DNA from: SVTX01 sp045653805
GTDB lineage: Bacteria > Bacillota > Clostridia > Oscillospirales > CAG-272
DNA: 19,158 nt
Direction of reading: 5' to 3'
NCBI GenBank assembly: GCA_045653805.1
Contig: JAZOMF010000022.1
Location: forward strand, 1 to 19,158
Made by a program: the position numbers and the translations under genes. The notes beneath the pieces are model-generated. The model did no database searches and had not been told where the DNA came from. It saw only the letters and a list, made by a program, of their open reading frames with translations. The number at the start of each line of letters is the position of its first letter. Within the stretch, counting starts at the first letter, position 1. Below, piece after piece: positions 1 to 7,474 of this stretch.

Positions 1-335
1 CCGCGCGCACGCGGCGAAACATCTCCTGCGGCGTGTTCTTTTTTGCTAAGCTTTTTTCTTTGCGCCTCTACTGCCAAAGAAAAAAGCGGGTAAGCAATTT
101 AAAAAGGCTTTGTGTAGAAAGGGGAACCCCCCACTTGTGCGGTTCCCCTCTGCCAAGCCTGCGGCTTGTCATTCACCCCTCTGTGGCCCTTTGGAAGGGT
201 AAGGGAATTTCGCGTCTTGCGGGGCGCGACCGCCGATCGCGGCGGCTCCGACAAGCTTTTGAAAAAGCTCGAGCAAAACTTTCCACAAGACACCGCCGTG
301 GCGTTCTTGACACACCGACAAATCAAAATTTGAAG
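1..335. repeat. Non-coding region dense in small hairpins
   Basis: No convincing gene lies here. I see seven stem-loops: 1-5/10-14; 50-62/75-87 (13 bp, GCTTTTTTCTTTG arms); 120-128/141-149 (9 bp, AGGGGAACC arms); 154-159/163-168 (CAAGCC); 187-191/195-199; 230-234/241-245; and 254-259/264-269 (AGCTTT). All are perfectly paired and most have loops of 3 to 12 nt. The region lies directly downstream of dapA, so part of it could end dapA transcription, but no hairpin is followed by a clean U-run on the minus strand. It resembles a dispersed structured intergenic repeat, which is inference because only one copy is visible. Confidence 0.55.
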
Positions 336-1229
336 TCAAATCAATTCGTATTGTGCAAGCAATTTTTGCAGCTTGATTTTATTATCTTCTCCTATTTCAC
401 ACATGGGTAGGCGCATTTCATCCGAGCACAATCCCATTAATTCACACGCGGTTTTGACAGGAATTGGATTGACCTCGCAGAACATCATTTTCATAAGCTT
501 TAGATATTTTTCGTGGAGACGGCGGCAGCTTGTTGTGTCGCCGTCAAACCATTTACGGCAAAGGGAAACCATCTCCTTGGGAATGATGTTTGAAACCACC
601 GAAATTACCCCTGTGCCGCCGAGGGAGAGCATTGGCAGGGTTTGGTCGTCATTGCCTGAATAAACGTCAAAATCATCGCCACACTCGGCAATCAATTCTG
701 CAACGGCACTGATGTTTCCCGAGGCTTCTTTGACCGCTACTATGTTTTCATGCTTGGCAAGCTCTCGATATACGGGAAGCGTGATATTACAGCAGGTGCG
801 CGTGGGCACGTTGTAGAGAATTATGGGGCAGTCGGAAGCGTCGGCGATTTTTATGTAGCTTTCGATGAGTCCGCGCTCGGTCGCCTTGTTGTAATAGGGG
901 GTTACAACTAAAAGGGCATCATACCCAATAGCGTAGGCAAATCGCGACATTTTCACGGCGTGGGCGGTGTCGTTAGAGCCGGTGCCTGCTATCATAGGAA
1001 CCTTGCCGCCCGATTTTGCCAGCGCATATTTCAAAACCTCGCGGTGCTCCTCATCGGTAAGAGTGGCGTTTTCCCCCGTAGTGCCGCAGATGACGATGGC
1101 GTTAATGCCGCTATCGATCTGGCGGTCAATGAGATCTCCAAAAGCCGCAAAATCCACCCCGCCACCTCGAAAGGGCGTGATGAGTGCGGTCGCCGTTCCC
1201 TTAAATACGGATTTTTTGTTTTTGCTCAT
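336..1229 (-). CDS. dapA: 4-hydroxy-tetrahydrodipicolinate synthase
   Basis: Cytosolic enzyme that condenses pyruvate with aspartate-4-semialdehyde, the first committed step of the diaminopimelate/lysine pathway and so a supplier of peptidoglycan precursor. The 297-residue product has normal family length and starts with GTATALITPF. GTTGE (49-53) is the pyruvate-binding loop. PYYNK (111-115) and YNVPTRT (139-145) carry the proton-relay tyrosines and the substrate-binding arginine, and K167 in VKEASG is the Schiff-base lysine. The ATG is preceded on the minus strand by AAAGGAG (1238-1244) at good spacing. It is a single gene, divergent from queA and not in an obvious lysine operon. The 147-nt spacer leaves no room for a lysine riboswitch, and I found no convincing promoter on this strand. 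Related N-acetylneuraminate lyases share the fold, but the motif set fits DapA best. Confidence 0.96.
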   Translation of the reverse strand: MSKNKKSVFKGTATALITPFRGGGVDFAAFGDLIDRQIDSGINAIVICGTTGENATLTDEEHREVLKYALAKSGGKVPMIAGTGSNDTAHAVKMSRFAYAIGYDALLVVTPYYNKATERGLIESYIKIADASDCPIILYNVPTRTCCNITLPVYRELAKHENIVAVKEASGNISAVAELIAECGDDFDVYSGNDDQTLPMLSLGGTGVISVVSNIIPKEMVSLCRKWFDGDTTSCRRLHEKYLKLMKMMFCEVNPIPVKTACELMGLCSDEMRLPMCEIGEDNKIKLQKLLAQYELI

Positions 1230-1270
1230 AAATATATCTCCTTTAGTGTCAAAAATGTGTTTTTTTGCTA

Positions 1271-1299
1271 TTGCAAACCGAGATTTTATGTGGTATAAT
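1271..1299 (+). promoter_or_regulatory. Extended -10 promoter for queA
   Basis: TTGCAA (1271-1276) is separated by 17 nt from TATAAT (1294-1299), which is preceded by TGG, giving an extended -10 (TGn). This fits a housekeeping sigma-A promoter. Transcription would start near 1306, leaving a leader of about 70 nt before the queA ATG. Confidence 0.8.
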
Positions 1300-1376
1300 T
1301 ACAATGAATAATTATGTATTAAAATATATGCTTTGCGAGGCGGCATCGTCACAAAAAGCGATATTATGGAGACAAA

Positions 1377-2441
1377 ATGGACGAAAAAAAGCCCACCGAC
1401 CTCATGACGGCGGATTTTGATTACTATCTGCCAGAGGAGCTTATCGCACAGCACCCTATGGAGAAGCGCGACCACTCTCGCCTTATGGTGCTTGACAGAG
1501 AGGCCGGAAGCATTGATCACAAGCATTTTTACGATATTCTCGATTATATAAATCCCTCTGACGTGCTTGTTATCAACGATTCTAAGGTTATTCCTGCTCG
1601 AATCTACGGTCACGTTGAGGGCAGAGAAGAGGCTTTGACCGAGTTGCTTTTGCTCCGTCAAGGCGAGCTTGATACTTGGGAGTGTCTCGTTAAGCCCGGC
1701 AAACGTGCAAGGATAGGCATGAAGCAGGTATTTGGCAACGGCGTGCTGGTTGGCGAGGTGGTTCAGATAACCGAAGAGGGCAACCGCTTTATAAAATTCG
1801 AGTATGACAAGGAAAAATACGAAAACATTTACAACGTGCTTCACGAGATAGGACTTATGCCTCTGCCCCCATATATCACAGAGCAGCTCAGTGACAAGAG
1901 CAGATACCAGACCGTTTACGCCCGCGAAAACGGCTCGGCGGCGGCTCCCACGGCAGGACTTCACTTTACCAAGGAGCTCTTGCAGAAGCTTCAAGATAAG
2001 GGCGTGGCTATCGCTCCCGTTATGCTTCACGTTGGTCTGGGCACCTTCCGTCCTGTAAAGGCGGACAGGCTTGACGAGCACGTTATGCACACCGAGTTTT
2101 TCTCGGTGTCACGCGAGAGCGCAGACCTTATCAACTCTCGCAGAGCCGCCGGCGGTCGTGTTATTTGCGTTGGCACTACCTCTTGCCGTACTCTGGAGAG
2201 CGCGTCCGACGAAAACGGAATCGTTCACGCAATGAGTGCTGACACGGGGATTTTCATCTATCCCGGTTATAAATTCAAGGCGGTAGACGCTCTTATTACC
2301 AATTTCCACCTGCCCCAAAGCACCCTTATTATGCTGGTTTCCGCACTTTACGATAAGGAAAGGGTGATGGAGGCATATAAAACAGCAGTTGAAGAAAAGT
2401 ACAGATTTTTCTCGTTTGGGGATGCAATGTTGATTGTATAA
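1377..2441 (+). CDS. queA: S-adenosylmethionine:tRNA ribosyltransferase-isomerase
   Basis: Transfers and isomerises the ribosyl part of S-adenosylmethionine onto 7-aminomethyl-7-deazaguanine in tRNA, making epoxyqueuosine at the wobble position. The 354-residue protein shows the QueA signature blocks in order: NDSKVIPARIYG (67-78), GSAAAPTAGLHFT (from residue 186), HVGLGTFRPV, and near the C terminus FIYPGYKFKAVDALITNFHL, ending in the family-typical FGDAMLI. The ATG at 1377 follows GGAGA (1368-1372). No other queuosine gene (tgt, queG) is in the window; miaA, another tRNA modification gene, follows. The last codons and the stop form one arm of a long palindrome (2426-2554). Beyond the stop the frame stays open for 34 codons to the next TAA (2544-2546). 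Confidence 0.97.
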   Translation: MDEKKPTDLMTADFDYYLPEELIAQHPMEKRDHSRLMVLDREAGSIDHKHFYDILDYINPSDVLVINDSKVIPARIYGHVEGREEALTELLLLRQGELDTWECLVKPGKRARIGMKQVFGNGVLVGEVVQITEEGNRFIKFEYDKEKYENIYNVLHEIGLMPLPPYITEQLSDKSRYQTVYARENGSAAAPTAGLHFTKELLQKLQDKGVAIAPVMLHVGLGTFRPVKADRLDEHVMHTEFFSVSRESADLINSRRAAGGRVICVGTTSCRTLESASDENGIVHAMSADTGIFIYPGYKFKAVDALITNFHLPQSTLIMLVSALYDKERVMEAYKTAVEEKYRFFSFGDAMLIV

Positions 2442-2554
2442 ATCGCCGTATACTGCGTTGTCGGGCGACTCAAACCCCTCGACATAGGCAACTATGCCGT
2501 CGGGATTTTCGTGCCCTTACGCCTTGCCTACGACGATTTCTACTAATCAACATT
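2426..2554. repeat. 129-nt imperfect palindrome across the queA 3' end
   Basis: The left arm (2426-2487) and right arm (2492-2554) are imperfect inverted copies around a GCAA loop (2488-2491). The outermost ten bases are perfect (AATGTTGATT / AATCAACATT). The outer 26 positions match with one gap and two mismatches. The innermost CATAG/CTATG is perfect, with scattered pairing between. The left end overlaps the queA codons for MLIV and its stop. It could be a MITE-like or structured intergenic repeat, or a quasi-palindrome made by local template switching. There is no U-run on either side, so it is not a standard terminator. Confidence 0.75.
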
Positions 2555-2607
2555 CAAATTTTCTTATATTTCGTAAATTATGGCGATGCCATTTTTATTG
2601 GGTGATT

Positions 2608-3552
2608 ATGAGTGAAAAAATAAAAATAATTGCAGTGACAGGCCCTACGGCATCGGGCAAAACGGCACTTGCCATCGAGCTTGCCAAAAGGCTTGACGGA
2701 GAGATAATCTCTTGCGACTCGATGCAGATATATCGCGGAATGGATATAGGCACGGCGAAGCCTACAAGGGAAGAGCTTGCGGCAGTTCCGCACCATCTTA
2801 TTGATATTTTGCCTGCGGATGCGCCCTATTCGTGCTCGGACTACGTTAAGGATGCCGAGAGGGCGGTAGAGGACATCGTTTCTCGCGGAAAATTGCCGAT
2901 CTTTTGCGGCGGCACGGGACTTTACCTCGACCGATTTCTCAAGGGCGGAAATGACGACGGTGCGGCTTGCGATGAAAATTTACGCTCAGAATTGTGGAAT
3001 TTCTACGAGGAAAAGGGCGTTGACGCTCTTTACGAAAAACTTGTGGAGCTTGACAGTGTAGCTGCAGAGTCGATACACAAAAATAACGTTAAAAGAGTAA
3101 TACGAGCCATTGAAATATGCCTTGTCACAGGCGAGAAAAAGAGCGACATTGACAAGAAAAACGCCGAGATCGTAGATAAATACGACCACAAGGTCATAAC
3201 TCTCGCCTTTGGCGACCGCGACCTGCTTTATCGCAGAATAGAAGAGAGAGTTGACCAAATGATAGCCGATGGCTTACTTGAGGAGACTCGCCGATTGATG
3301 GTGGAGGGGGTTTTTGAGCGCTCGGTGACCGCGGCGCAGGCGATAGGCTACAAGGAGCTTTTCCCATATCTTTGCGGAGAAGCGAGCCTTGAAGAGTGTG
3401 TTGAGGAGCTGAAAGCCGCCACCAGAAGATACGCCAAAAGGCAGGTCACCTGGTTTTCGGGTAAGGATTATGCTCACAAGGTGTACGTTGACGACGAAAA
3501 TGGGTTAAAAACATTTGAAGAGATTGTAAATTTTTCGCTACATCTCTTTTAA
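2608..3552 (+). CDS. miaA: tRNA dimethylallyltransferase
   Basis: Adds the dimethylallyl group to A37 of tRNAs that read UNN codons, before thiomethylation by MiaB. The 314-residue protein shows the P-loop GPTASGKT (12-19), the MiaA block SCDSMQIYRGMDIGTAKP (35-52), GGTGLY (101-106), AIGYKE, and the C-terminal RYAKRQVTWF. The frame is open upstream to 2494, but the extra 38 residues are unlike MiaA and fall largely in the palindrome. I therefore place the start at ATG 2608 (MSEKIKI), just before the first beta strand. The ribosome binding site there is weak (GGGTG). The gene probably shares the queA transcript, since I see no good promoter in the 166-nt gap. miaA neighbours hfq or mutL in many bacteria, but not here. 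Confidence 0.96.
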   Translation: MSEKIKIIAVTGPTASGKTALAIELAKRLDGEIISCDSMQIYRGMDIGTAKPTREELAAVPHHLIDILPADAPYSCSDYVKDAERAVEDIVSRGKLPIFCGGTGLYLDRFLKGGNDDGAACDENLRSELWNFYEEKGVDALYEKLVELDSVAAESIHKNNVKRVIRAIEICLVTGEKKSDIDKKNAEIVDKYDHKVITLAFGDRDLLYRRIEERVDQMIADGLLEETRRLMVEGVFERSVTAAQAIGYKELFPYLCGEASLEECVEELKAATRRYAKRQVTWFSGKDYAHKVYVDDENGLKTFEEIVNFSLHLF

Positions 3553-3566
3553 TAAAGATATTGATG

Positions 3567-3575
3567 TGATATAAT
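3567..3575 (+). promoter_or_regulatory. Probable extended -10 for the division/ileS operon
   Basis: TGA-TATAAT (3567-3575) lies about 55 nt upstream of the HlyD-like gene in an AT-rich spacer. No good -35 is visible 17 nt upstream, so the promoter would rely on the extended -10. The same TGn-TATAAT form is seen at 1291-1299 and 12685-12693. Confidence 0.6.
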
Positions 3576-3629
3576 ATATAAGAATTTTATAAATTAAAAT
3601 TAATTATTAAAGAAAGTGGAGTTCGGGGG

Positions 3630-5021
3630 ATGAAAAGGTTGCCTAAAACTTATAAGCAGTCTGCGGTAAATGTCGCCACTCTCGTTCTCGTTCTTATATT
3701 GTTCGTCTATATGGGCGCGCAGTTCTCTAATAATTTCTCCAACAAGCTGTCTACACAGCGCACACAGGAGATAACCGACGTGGAGTATCTTCACCTGCGA
3801 GGCTACGTTTTCAGATATGAAACCCCTATGTACCGTCCTGCGGAGGGAGTTTGCGATTATCTTCTTGAGGACGGCGCAAAGGTTGGCGTTGATCAGACGT
3901 ATGCCACGTTCTATCAGGTTTCAAACGGCGAAGAAAAGCAGAAGGAGCTTGATGAGCTTTCGGAGCAGATCAGGCGACTAAGCTCGAAAAACGCTACCGG
4001 CGGAACGGTTTCCGATCTTGCGGCAATAGTGGGTGCGCTGGATTCGTCATATTACTCGTTTATTGATAGCGTACAAAAGGGTGATATTAACTCGGCGGAT
4101 CGCAGAGGAAATGCTCTTTTGGATGCAATGGTTAGCTACCGATCGATCACCACAGGGTGGGGAGATGTAGAATCGGGCGTGCTCAATTCTCTGGAAAACA
4201 ATAAAAAGGCTATGCTTGATTCCTTTGGAGCGGGGCAGAGCCTGGTGGCACAAGAGGGATTTTACTTCTTCCGAGATACCGATGGATATGAAAATGTCTT
4301 TTCTCCCGATAAGCTGGACGGCATCAGTTGTGAGGATCTGGATAAGCTTATAAGCTCCAAGAGTGAAGGCTATGGCGCAGGAACTATCGGCAAGCGAGTT
4401 GATAGTGCGAAGTGGTTTTTGGTAGTGCCTACCGATGAAGAAACTGTCATGCGTTTTTCCTATACGATAGTGCATGAGCCCGAGGGCGATACCGAGACAG
4501 GAACGGAAGAGGAAAGCACCGTGTACGTGCCATCCGAGCCCGAGGTCGAGACAAGATATTACATTGGCAAAACCTACTCCATAACATATTCGATGGGCGG
4601 TGGCAAGAGCGCACAAATGGTGCTTGACAACGTCAAGGTGGACGAGAACGGTAAGGGTTATCTGGTATTTTCAAGCTACGATCTTTCACTGTCCGCAGAG
4701 CTCTCCAGAGCTCAGGACGTTAAGGTTGAGATGAGCTCGCAAACCGGTTACAGAATTCCTACCGATGCCCTTGTAGAGCTTCGTGGCGAGACCGGCGTTT
4801 ACATTATCGTCGGAACCGTGGTTGAATTCAGAAGAGTCACTGTGTCCTTGGAGGATAACGGAAACGGATACGTTATCGTGAAGACCTACGAAATGGACAG
4901 AGCGGATACCAGTGCGGCAGAGAGCGAGGGTGAGACGGTAGACCGTCCTGCATATCTTAAAGCCAATGATCTGATAATTACCTCGGGCAATGACTTGTAT
5001 GATGGAAAGCTGATTGATTAA
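3630..5021 (+). CDS. HlyD-like membrane-fusion protein of the sepF cluster
   Basis: A 463-residue protein with a short basic N terminus and one membrane segment (about residues 13-31, rich in V/L/I), then a large domain predicted to lie outside the membrane. The C-terminal part (about 374-455) has the beta-barrel layout of HlyD/membrane-fusion proteins: IPTDALVEL, then GVYIIVG, FRRVTVSL and LKANDLIITSGNDL. The middle is low in clear motifs and includes a Glu/Thr-rich stretch (about 287-306). It is first in the operon, and the yggS start lies one base past its stop. No ABC or RND exporter partner is encoded nearby. From memory, similar proteins occur beside ylmE-sepF in other Clostridia, suggesting an envelope or division role rather than export; that role is inference. 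Confidence 0.72.
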   Translation: MKRLPKTYKQSAVNVATLVLVLILFVYMGAQFSNNFSNKLSTQRTQEITDVEYLHLRGYVFRYETPMYRPAEGVCDYLLEDGAKVGVDQTYATFYQVSNGEEKQKELDELSEQIRRLSSKNATGGTVSDLAAIVGALDSSYYSFIDSVQKGDINSADRRGNALLDAMVSYRSITTGWGDVESGVLNSLENNKKAMLDSFGAGQSLVAQEGFYFFRDTDGYENVFSPDKLDGISCEDLDKLISSKSEGYGAGTIGKRVDSAKWFLVVPTDEETVMRFSYTIVHEPEGDTETGTEEESTVYVPSEPEVETRYYIGKTYSITYSMGGGKSAQMVLDNVKVDENGKGYLVFSSYDLSLSAELSRAQDVKVEMSSQTGYRIPTDALVELRGETGVYIIVGTVVEFRRVTVSLEDNGNGYVIVKTYEMDRADTSAAESEGETVDRPAYLKANDLIITSGNDLYDGKLID

Positions 5022-5022
5022 C

Positions 5023-5730
5023 ATGGAAAACAGTATTGATTATTCGTATCTTGACAAAAATGTTAAGGATATAAGAGATAAAATATCCGTGGCGGCCAAA
5101 AATGTCGGCAGGGATGAAAAAGAGATTCTTCTTATGTCTGCCGTCAAAAGTGCGGACGTGGATGAAATAAATTATATACATCGTGTTCTGGGAGTTTCCG
5201 ATATTGGGGAAAACCGAGTTCAGCAGCTGCTGGAGCGATGGGATAAGCTTGATAAGGAGGGCTTGAGAGTCCATTTTATCGGTTCGTTGCAGACCAATAA
5301 GGTTAAATACATTGTCGATAAGGTGTATCTCATCCATTCCCTTGATTCCGAGCGACTGGCGGCGGAGATCGACAAGCAAGCAAAGAAAAAGGGAGTTGTT
5401 GCGAGGGTGCTTGTGGAGATCAACTCCGGCAATGAAGAGAGCAAGGGCGGAATTGAGGCTGAAGACGCGGCGGACTTCTGCTTGGAGCTGGCAAAATACG
5501 AGAACATAGAGCTTTGCGGCTTTATGACTATGGCACCAAAATGCGAAAGACGCGAGGATTATTTCCCATACTTTGAGAAAACGAGAGATCTGGGAAGAAA
5601 GATCTGGCACGAAACCCTCGGGCGAGAGGACGACCCAATACTTTCTATGGGTATGTCGGAAAGCTACGAGGAGGCGATAGCCTGCGGCTCAAATATGGTG
5701 AGAGTCGGCAGGGGCATGTTCGTCAAATAA
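5023..5730 (+). CDS. yggS: YggS/PLPBP family pyridoxal-phosphate homeostasis protein
   Basis: A cytosolic PLP-binding TIM-barrel protein of the family called YlmE in Bacillus. It has no firmly known enzymatic activity and is linked to vitamin B6 and amino-acid homeostasis. The 235-residue product has the PLP lysine in MSAVK (K42), then GENRVQQ, HFIGSLQTNK, a G-F-M-T-M segment, and the phosphate-binding C terminus with MGMSESYEEAI and VRVGRGMF. I use ATG 5023, one base after the HlyD-like stop, which suggests translational coupling. An in-frame TTG at 5014 with GGAAAG (5004-5009) just upstream is a possible alternative that would add three residues. The neighbourhood (sepF, yggT, ylmH next) is the standard Gram-positive division cluster. 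Confidence 0.95.
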   Translation: MENSIDYSYLDKNVKDIRDKISVAAKNVGRDEKEILLMSAVKSADVDEINYIHRVLGVSDIGENRVQQLLERWDKLDKEGLRVHFIGSLQTNKVKYIVDKVYLIHSLDSERLAAEIDKQAKKKGVVARVLVEINSGNEESKGGIEAEDAADFCLELAKYENIELCGFMTMAPKCERREDYFPYFEKTRDLGRKIWHETLGREDDPILSMGMSESYEEAIACGSNMVRVGRGMFVK

Positions 5731-5792
5731 TACAGTTTACAAAATTCAAAAATAAATCGGCGTATGCCACAAATTGAAAAAAAGGATGGTAA

Positions 5793-6293
5793 ATGAAAAT
5801 GGCAAATCTTTGGTGGAAAAAGAAGCAGGAGCCTGCAGAGGAGTGGGATAATGCCTACTATGGCGGCGAATCTGTCAGCAACACAAATGATGCGGAGAAC
5901 AACGAGTATGAAACATATGACAATGGAGACATTTCCGAGGTGAGTGTTGCTTGGTCCGAGGCAGAGGCGAGAGCTATTGCAAGAGCTAACCAGCCCCTCA
6001 TGAAGAAGACCTTTGCTCCCGAGACATGTCAGGATAGCACAGCTATCGTTGATGCGTTCAAGGACGGCAGAGTTATAGTTATTTGTGTTGAGGAGCTTGA
6101 CAAGGATAACTTCCTCCGTCTCTTTGACTACGTAATGGGTGCAGTACATGCGCTTGACGGTAAGCTTATCCGCGCGGACAGAGATACCGTAATTCTTCTT
6201 CCCTATGACGTAGAAGAGGATATTTCCACAGACGAGCTTGAGGAGGCAGAGGACGAGATCGCTCCCGAAACCGACGGCGAGGCAGAGGACTAA
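5793..6293 (+). CDS. sepF: Cell division protein SepF
   Basis: Membrane-associated partner of FtsZ that bundles or aligns FtsZ filaments and can help tether them. The 166-residue product begins with a short amphipathic, basic segment (MANLWWKKK), the expected membrane anchor. An acidic linker follows (about 15-60), then the SepF core from about residue 73: FAPETCQDSTAIVDAFKDGR, VIVICVEELD, LRLFDYVMGAVHALDGK and VILLPYD. The tail after the core is unusually long and acidic (about residues 140-166, mostly Asp/Glu). Two start codons are possible: ATG 5793 and ATG 5799. GGATGG (5784-5789) is 3 nt from the first and 9 nt from the second, so the second may be the one used. The gene lies in the yggS-sepF-yggT-ylmH operon. 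Confidence 0.95.
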   Translation: MKMANLWWKKKQEPAEEWDNAYYGGESVSNTNDAENNEYETYDNGDISEVSVAWSEAEARAIARANQPLMKKTFAPETCQDSTAIVDAFKDGRVIVICVEELDKDNFLRLFDYVMGAVHALDGKLIRADRDTVILLPYDVEEDISTDELEEAEDEIAPETDGEAED

Positions 6294-6320
6294 TTCTGAT
6301 TTATAAAACGAGATTTGATC

Positions 6321-6336
6321 GGAGGAGCTTATTTTG
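6321..6336 (+). promoter_or_regulatory. RBS that fixes a TTG start for yggT
   Basis: GGAGGAG (6321-6327) is followed after 6 nt by TTG (6334-6336). No in-frame ATG lies near it upstream, and the family N terminus fits this TTG. Confidence 0.8.
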
Positions 6337-6618
6337 CCGCTTTATCCCTTAATTTACGTTTTGATAAATTTTATAGTCATGTTTATCGAAATAATCACGC
6401 TTGCTATGACGCTTCGAGCGATCATAAGCTGGTTTTTTGATGCGGACGGTAAGTTTATCAGATTTCTGTACGTTTTAACAGAGCCTGCAATAATGCCCAT
6501 CCGAAAGCTTTTTGTAAAGATGAATTGGTTCCAGGACACCCCATTGGACATGGCGTATATGGCGACCTATCTGGTTCTGGCACTTATCCAGCTTTTGCTG
6601 GGCACTGTGGTGGGTTAA
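6334..6618 (+). CDS. ylmG: YggT family membrane protein (YlmG)
   Basis: A 94-residue integral membrane protein with two hydrophobic segments (about 7-33 and 73-93) around a short polar loop. The conserved YggT elements are RAIISWFF after the first segment, then FLYVLTEPAIMPIRKLF. The family is linked to the envelope, osmotic stress and division-site or nucleoid organisation; its molecular action is not established. Translation starts at TTG 6334. The stop (6616-6618) is directly followed by the ylmH ATG with no gap, so the two are likely translationally coupled. The DLSP-like motif usual near the second segment is replaced here by DTPLDMAYM. Confidence 0.93.
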   Translation: MPLYPLIYVLINFIVMFIEIITLAMTLRAIISWFFDADGKFIRFLYVLTEPAIMPIRKLFVKMNWFQDTPLDMAYMATYLVLALIQLLLGTVVG

Positions 6619-7428
6619 ATGCAACCTAATATTAACGATGCACAAAAGCTTCTCGCGTCAAGAGTTGAGGATCATCTCAGACTTTCGGAGCGCGGGGAGC
6701 TTGTGTGCGGTAATTTTTTAACACCGAGCGAGGCGGCTTTTGCTTTGAATTTGGCACGTGAGCTTCGCGCGGCTGACAGAGTTTTTCTCTTCGGCGGATA
6801 TGCCGATGCGGAAAGAAAAAGACTTATAGTTTTGCCCTCCTTTGTTTCCGAGCTTGACGGAGGGGCAGAGGAAAAGGCAAGAACATATTTTCCCGACGAA
6901 ATGGCAGATGCCTTCAAGGCAATATTCATCAAGGGGAGCGGATATCGCGATCTTGGACACAGAGATTATCTGGGGTCTATATTGGCGCTTGGAATCGAGC
7001 GTTGCTCGGTTGGAGATATTGTTGTGCTGGACGAGCACAGCGCGGTGGTGTTCTGCACACCAAAGATATTTAATTTTCTTATGAGCGGGATCGAGCGAAT
7101 CGCCGGCGACAAGGTGACTGTGGAGGAATTTATTCCTGACGAGGGCTTTGGCGCTGCGCAGGATTTTGTTGACATTCGTGACACGGTTGCCTCAAATAGG
7201 CTTGACTGTGTTGTGGGTGCGCTTACGAATCTTGCTCGCGAAAAGGCGCAGAATCTTATTCGCTCGGGGCTTTGCGAGGTCAATTACATCCCCGAGGAGC
7301 GAGTTGACGCTTGCGTTAAAACTCCGTGCGTTGTGACTCTTCGCGGCTACGGAAAATATAACATACTTCGGTTCGATGGTGAAACCAAGCGCGGCAGATT
7401 GCGCCTGATAGCGCAAAAATACGTTTGA
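6619..7428 (+). CDS. ylmH: S4-domain RNA-binding protein YlmH
   Basis: A 269-residue protein of the YlmH family, cytosolic and RNA- or ribosome-binding. From memory, Bacillus and pneumococcal members act in ribosome-associated quality control of stalled large subunits. Visible blocks are FLTPSE (33-38), LFGGYADAERK (57-67), LGHRDYLGSILALGIER (112-128) with GDIVV, and a C-terminal S4 domain (about 193-250) with ASNRLDCVV, LAREKAQNLI and LRGYGKYN. ATG 6619 abuts the yggT stop. In Bacillus divIVA comes next; here ileS follows after only 46 nt. Confidence 0.95.
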   Translation: MQPNINDAQKLLASRVEDHLRLSERGELVCGNFLTPSEAAFALNLARELRAADRVFLFGGYADAERKRLIVLPSFVSELDGGAEEKARTYFPDEMADAFKAIFIKGSGYRDLGHRDYLGSILALGIERCSVGDIVVLDEHSAVVFCTPKIFNFLMSGIERIAGDKVTVEEFIPDEGFGAAQDFVDIRDTVASNRLDCVVGALTNLAREKAQNLIRSGLCEVNYIPEERVDACVKTPCVVTLRGYGKYNILRFDGETKRGRLRLIAQKYV

Positions 7429-7474
7429 AAACAATAAAATCTATATAAACATAAAATCTGGAGATCAAAAGACT

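Noticed and set aside
33..410. Open frame of 125 codons on the plus strand
   Set aside because: It runs through the hairpin region and into the 3' end of dapA on the other strand, has an Arg-rich composition with no recognisable domain, and no good ribosome binding site.
2494..2607. N-terminal extension of miaA
   Set aside because: The added 38 residues are unlike MiaA, derive largely from the palindrome, and would place the P-loop unusually far from the start.
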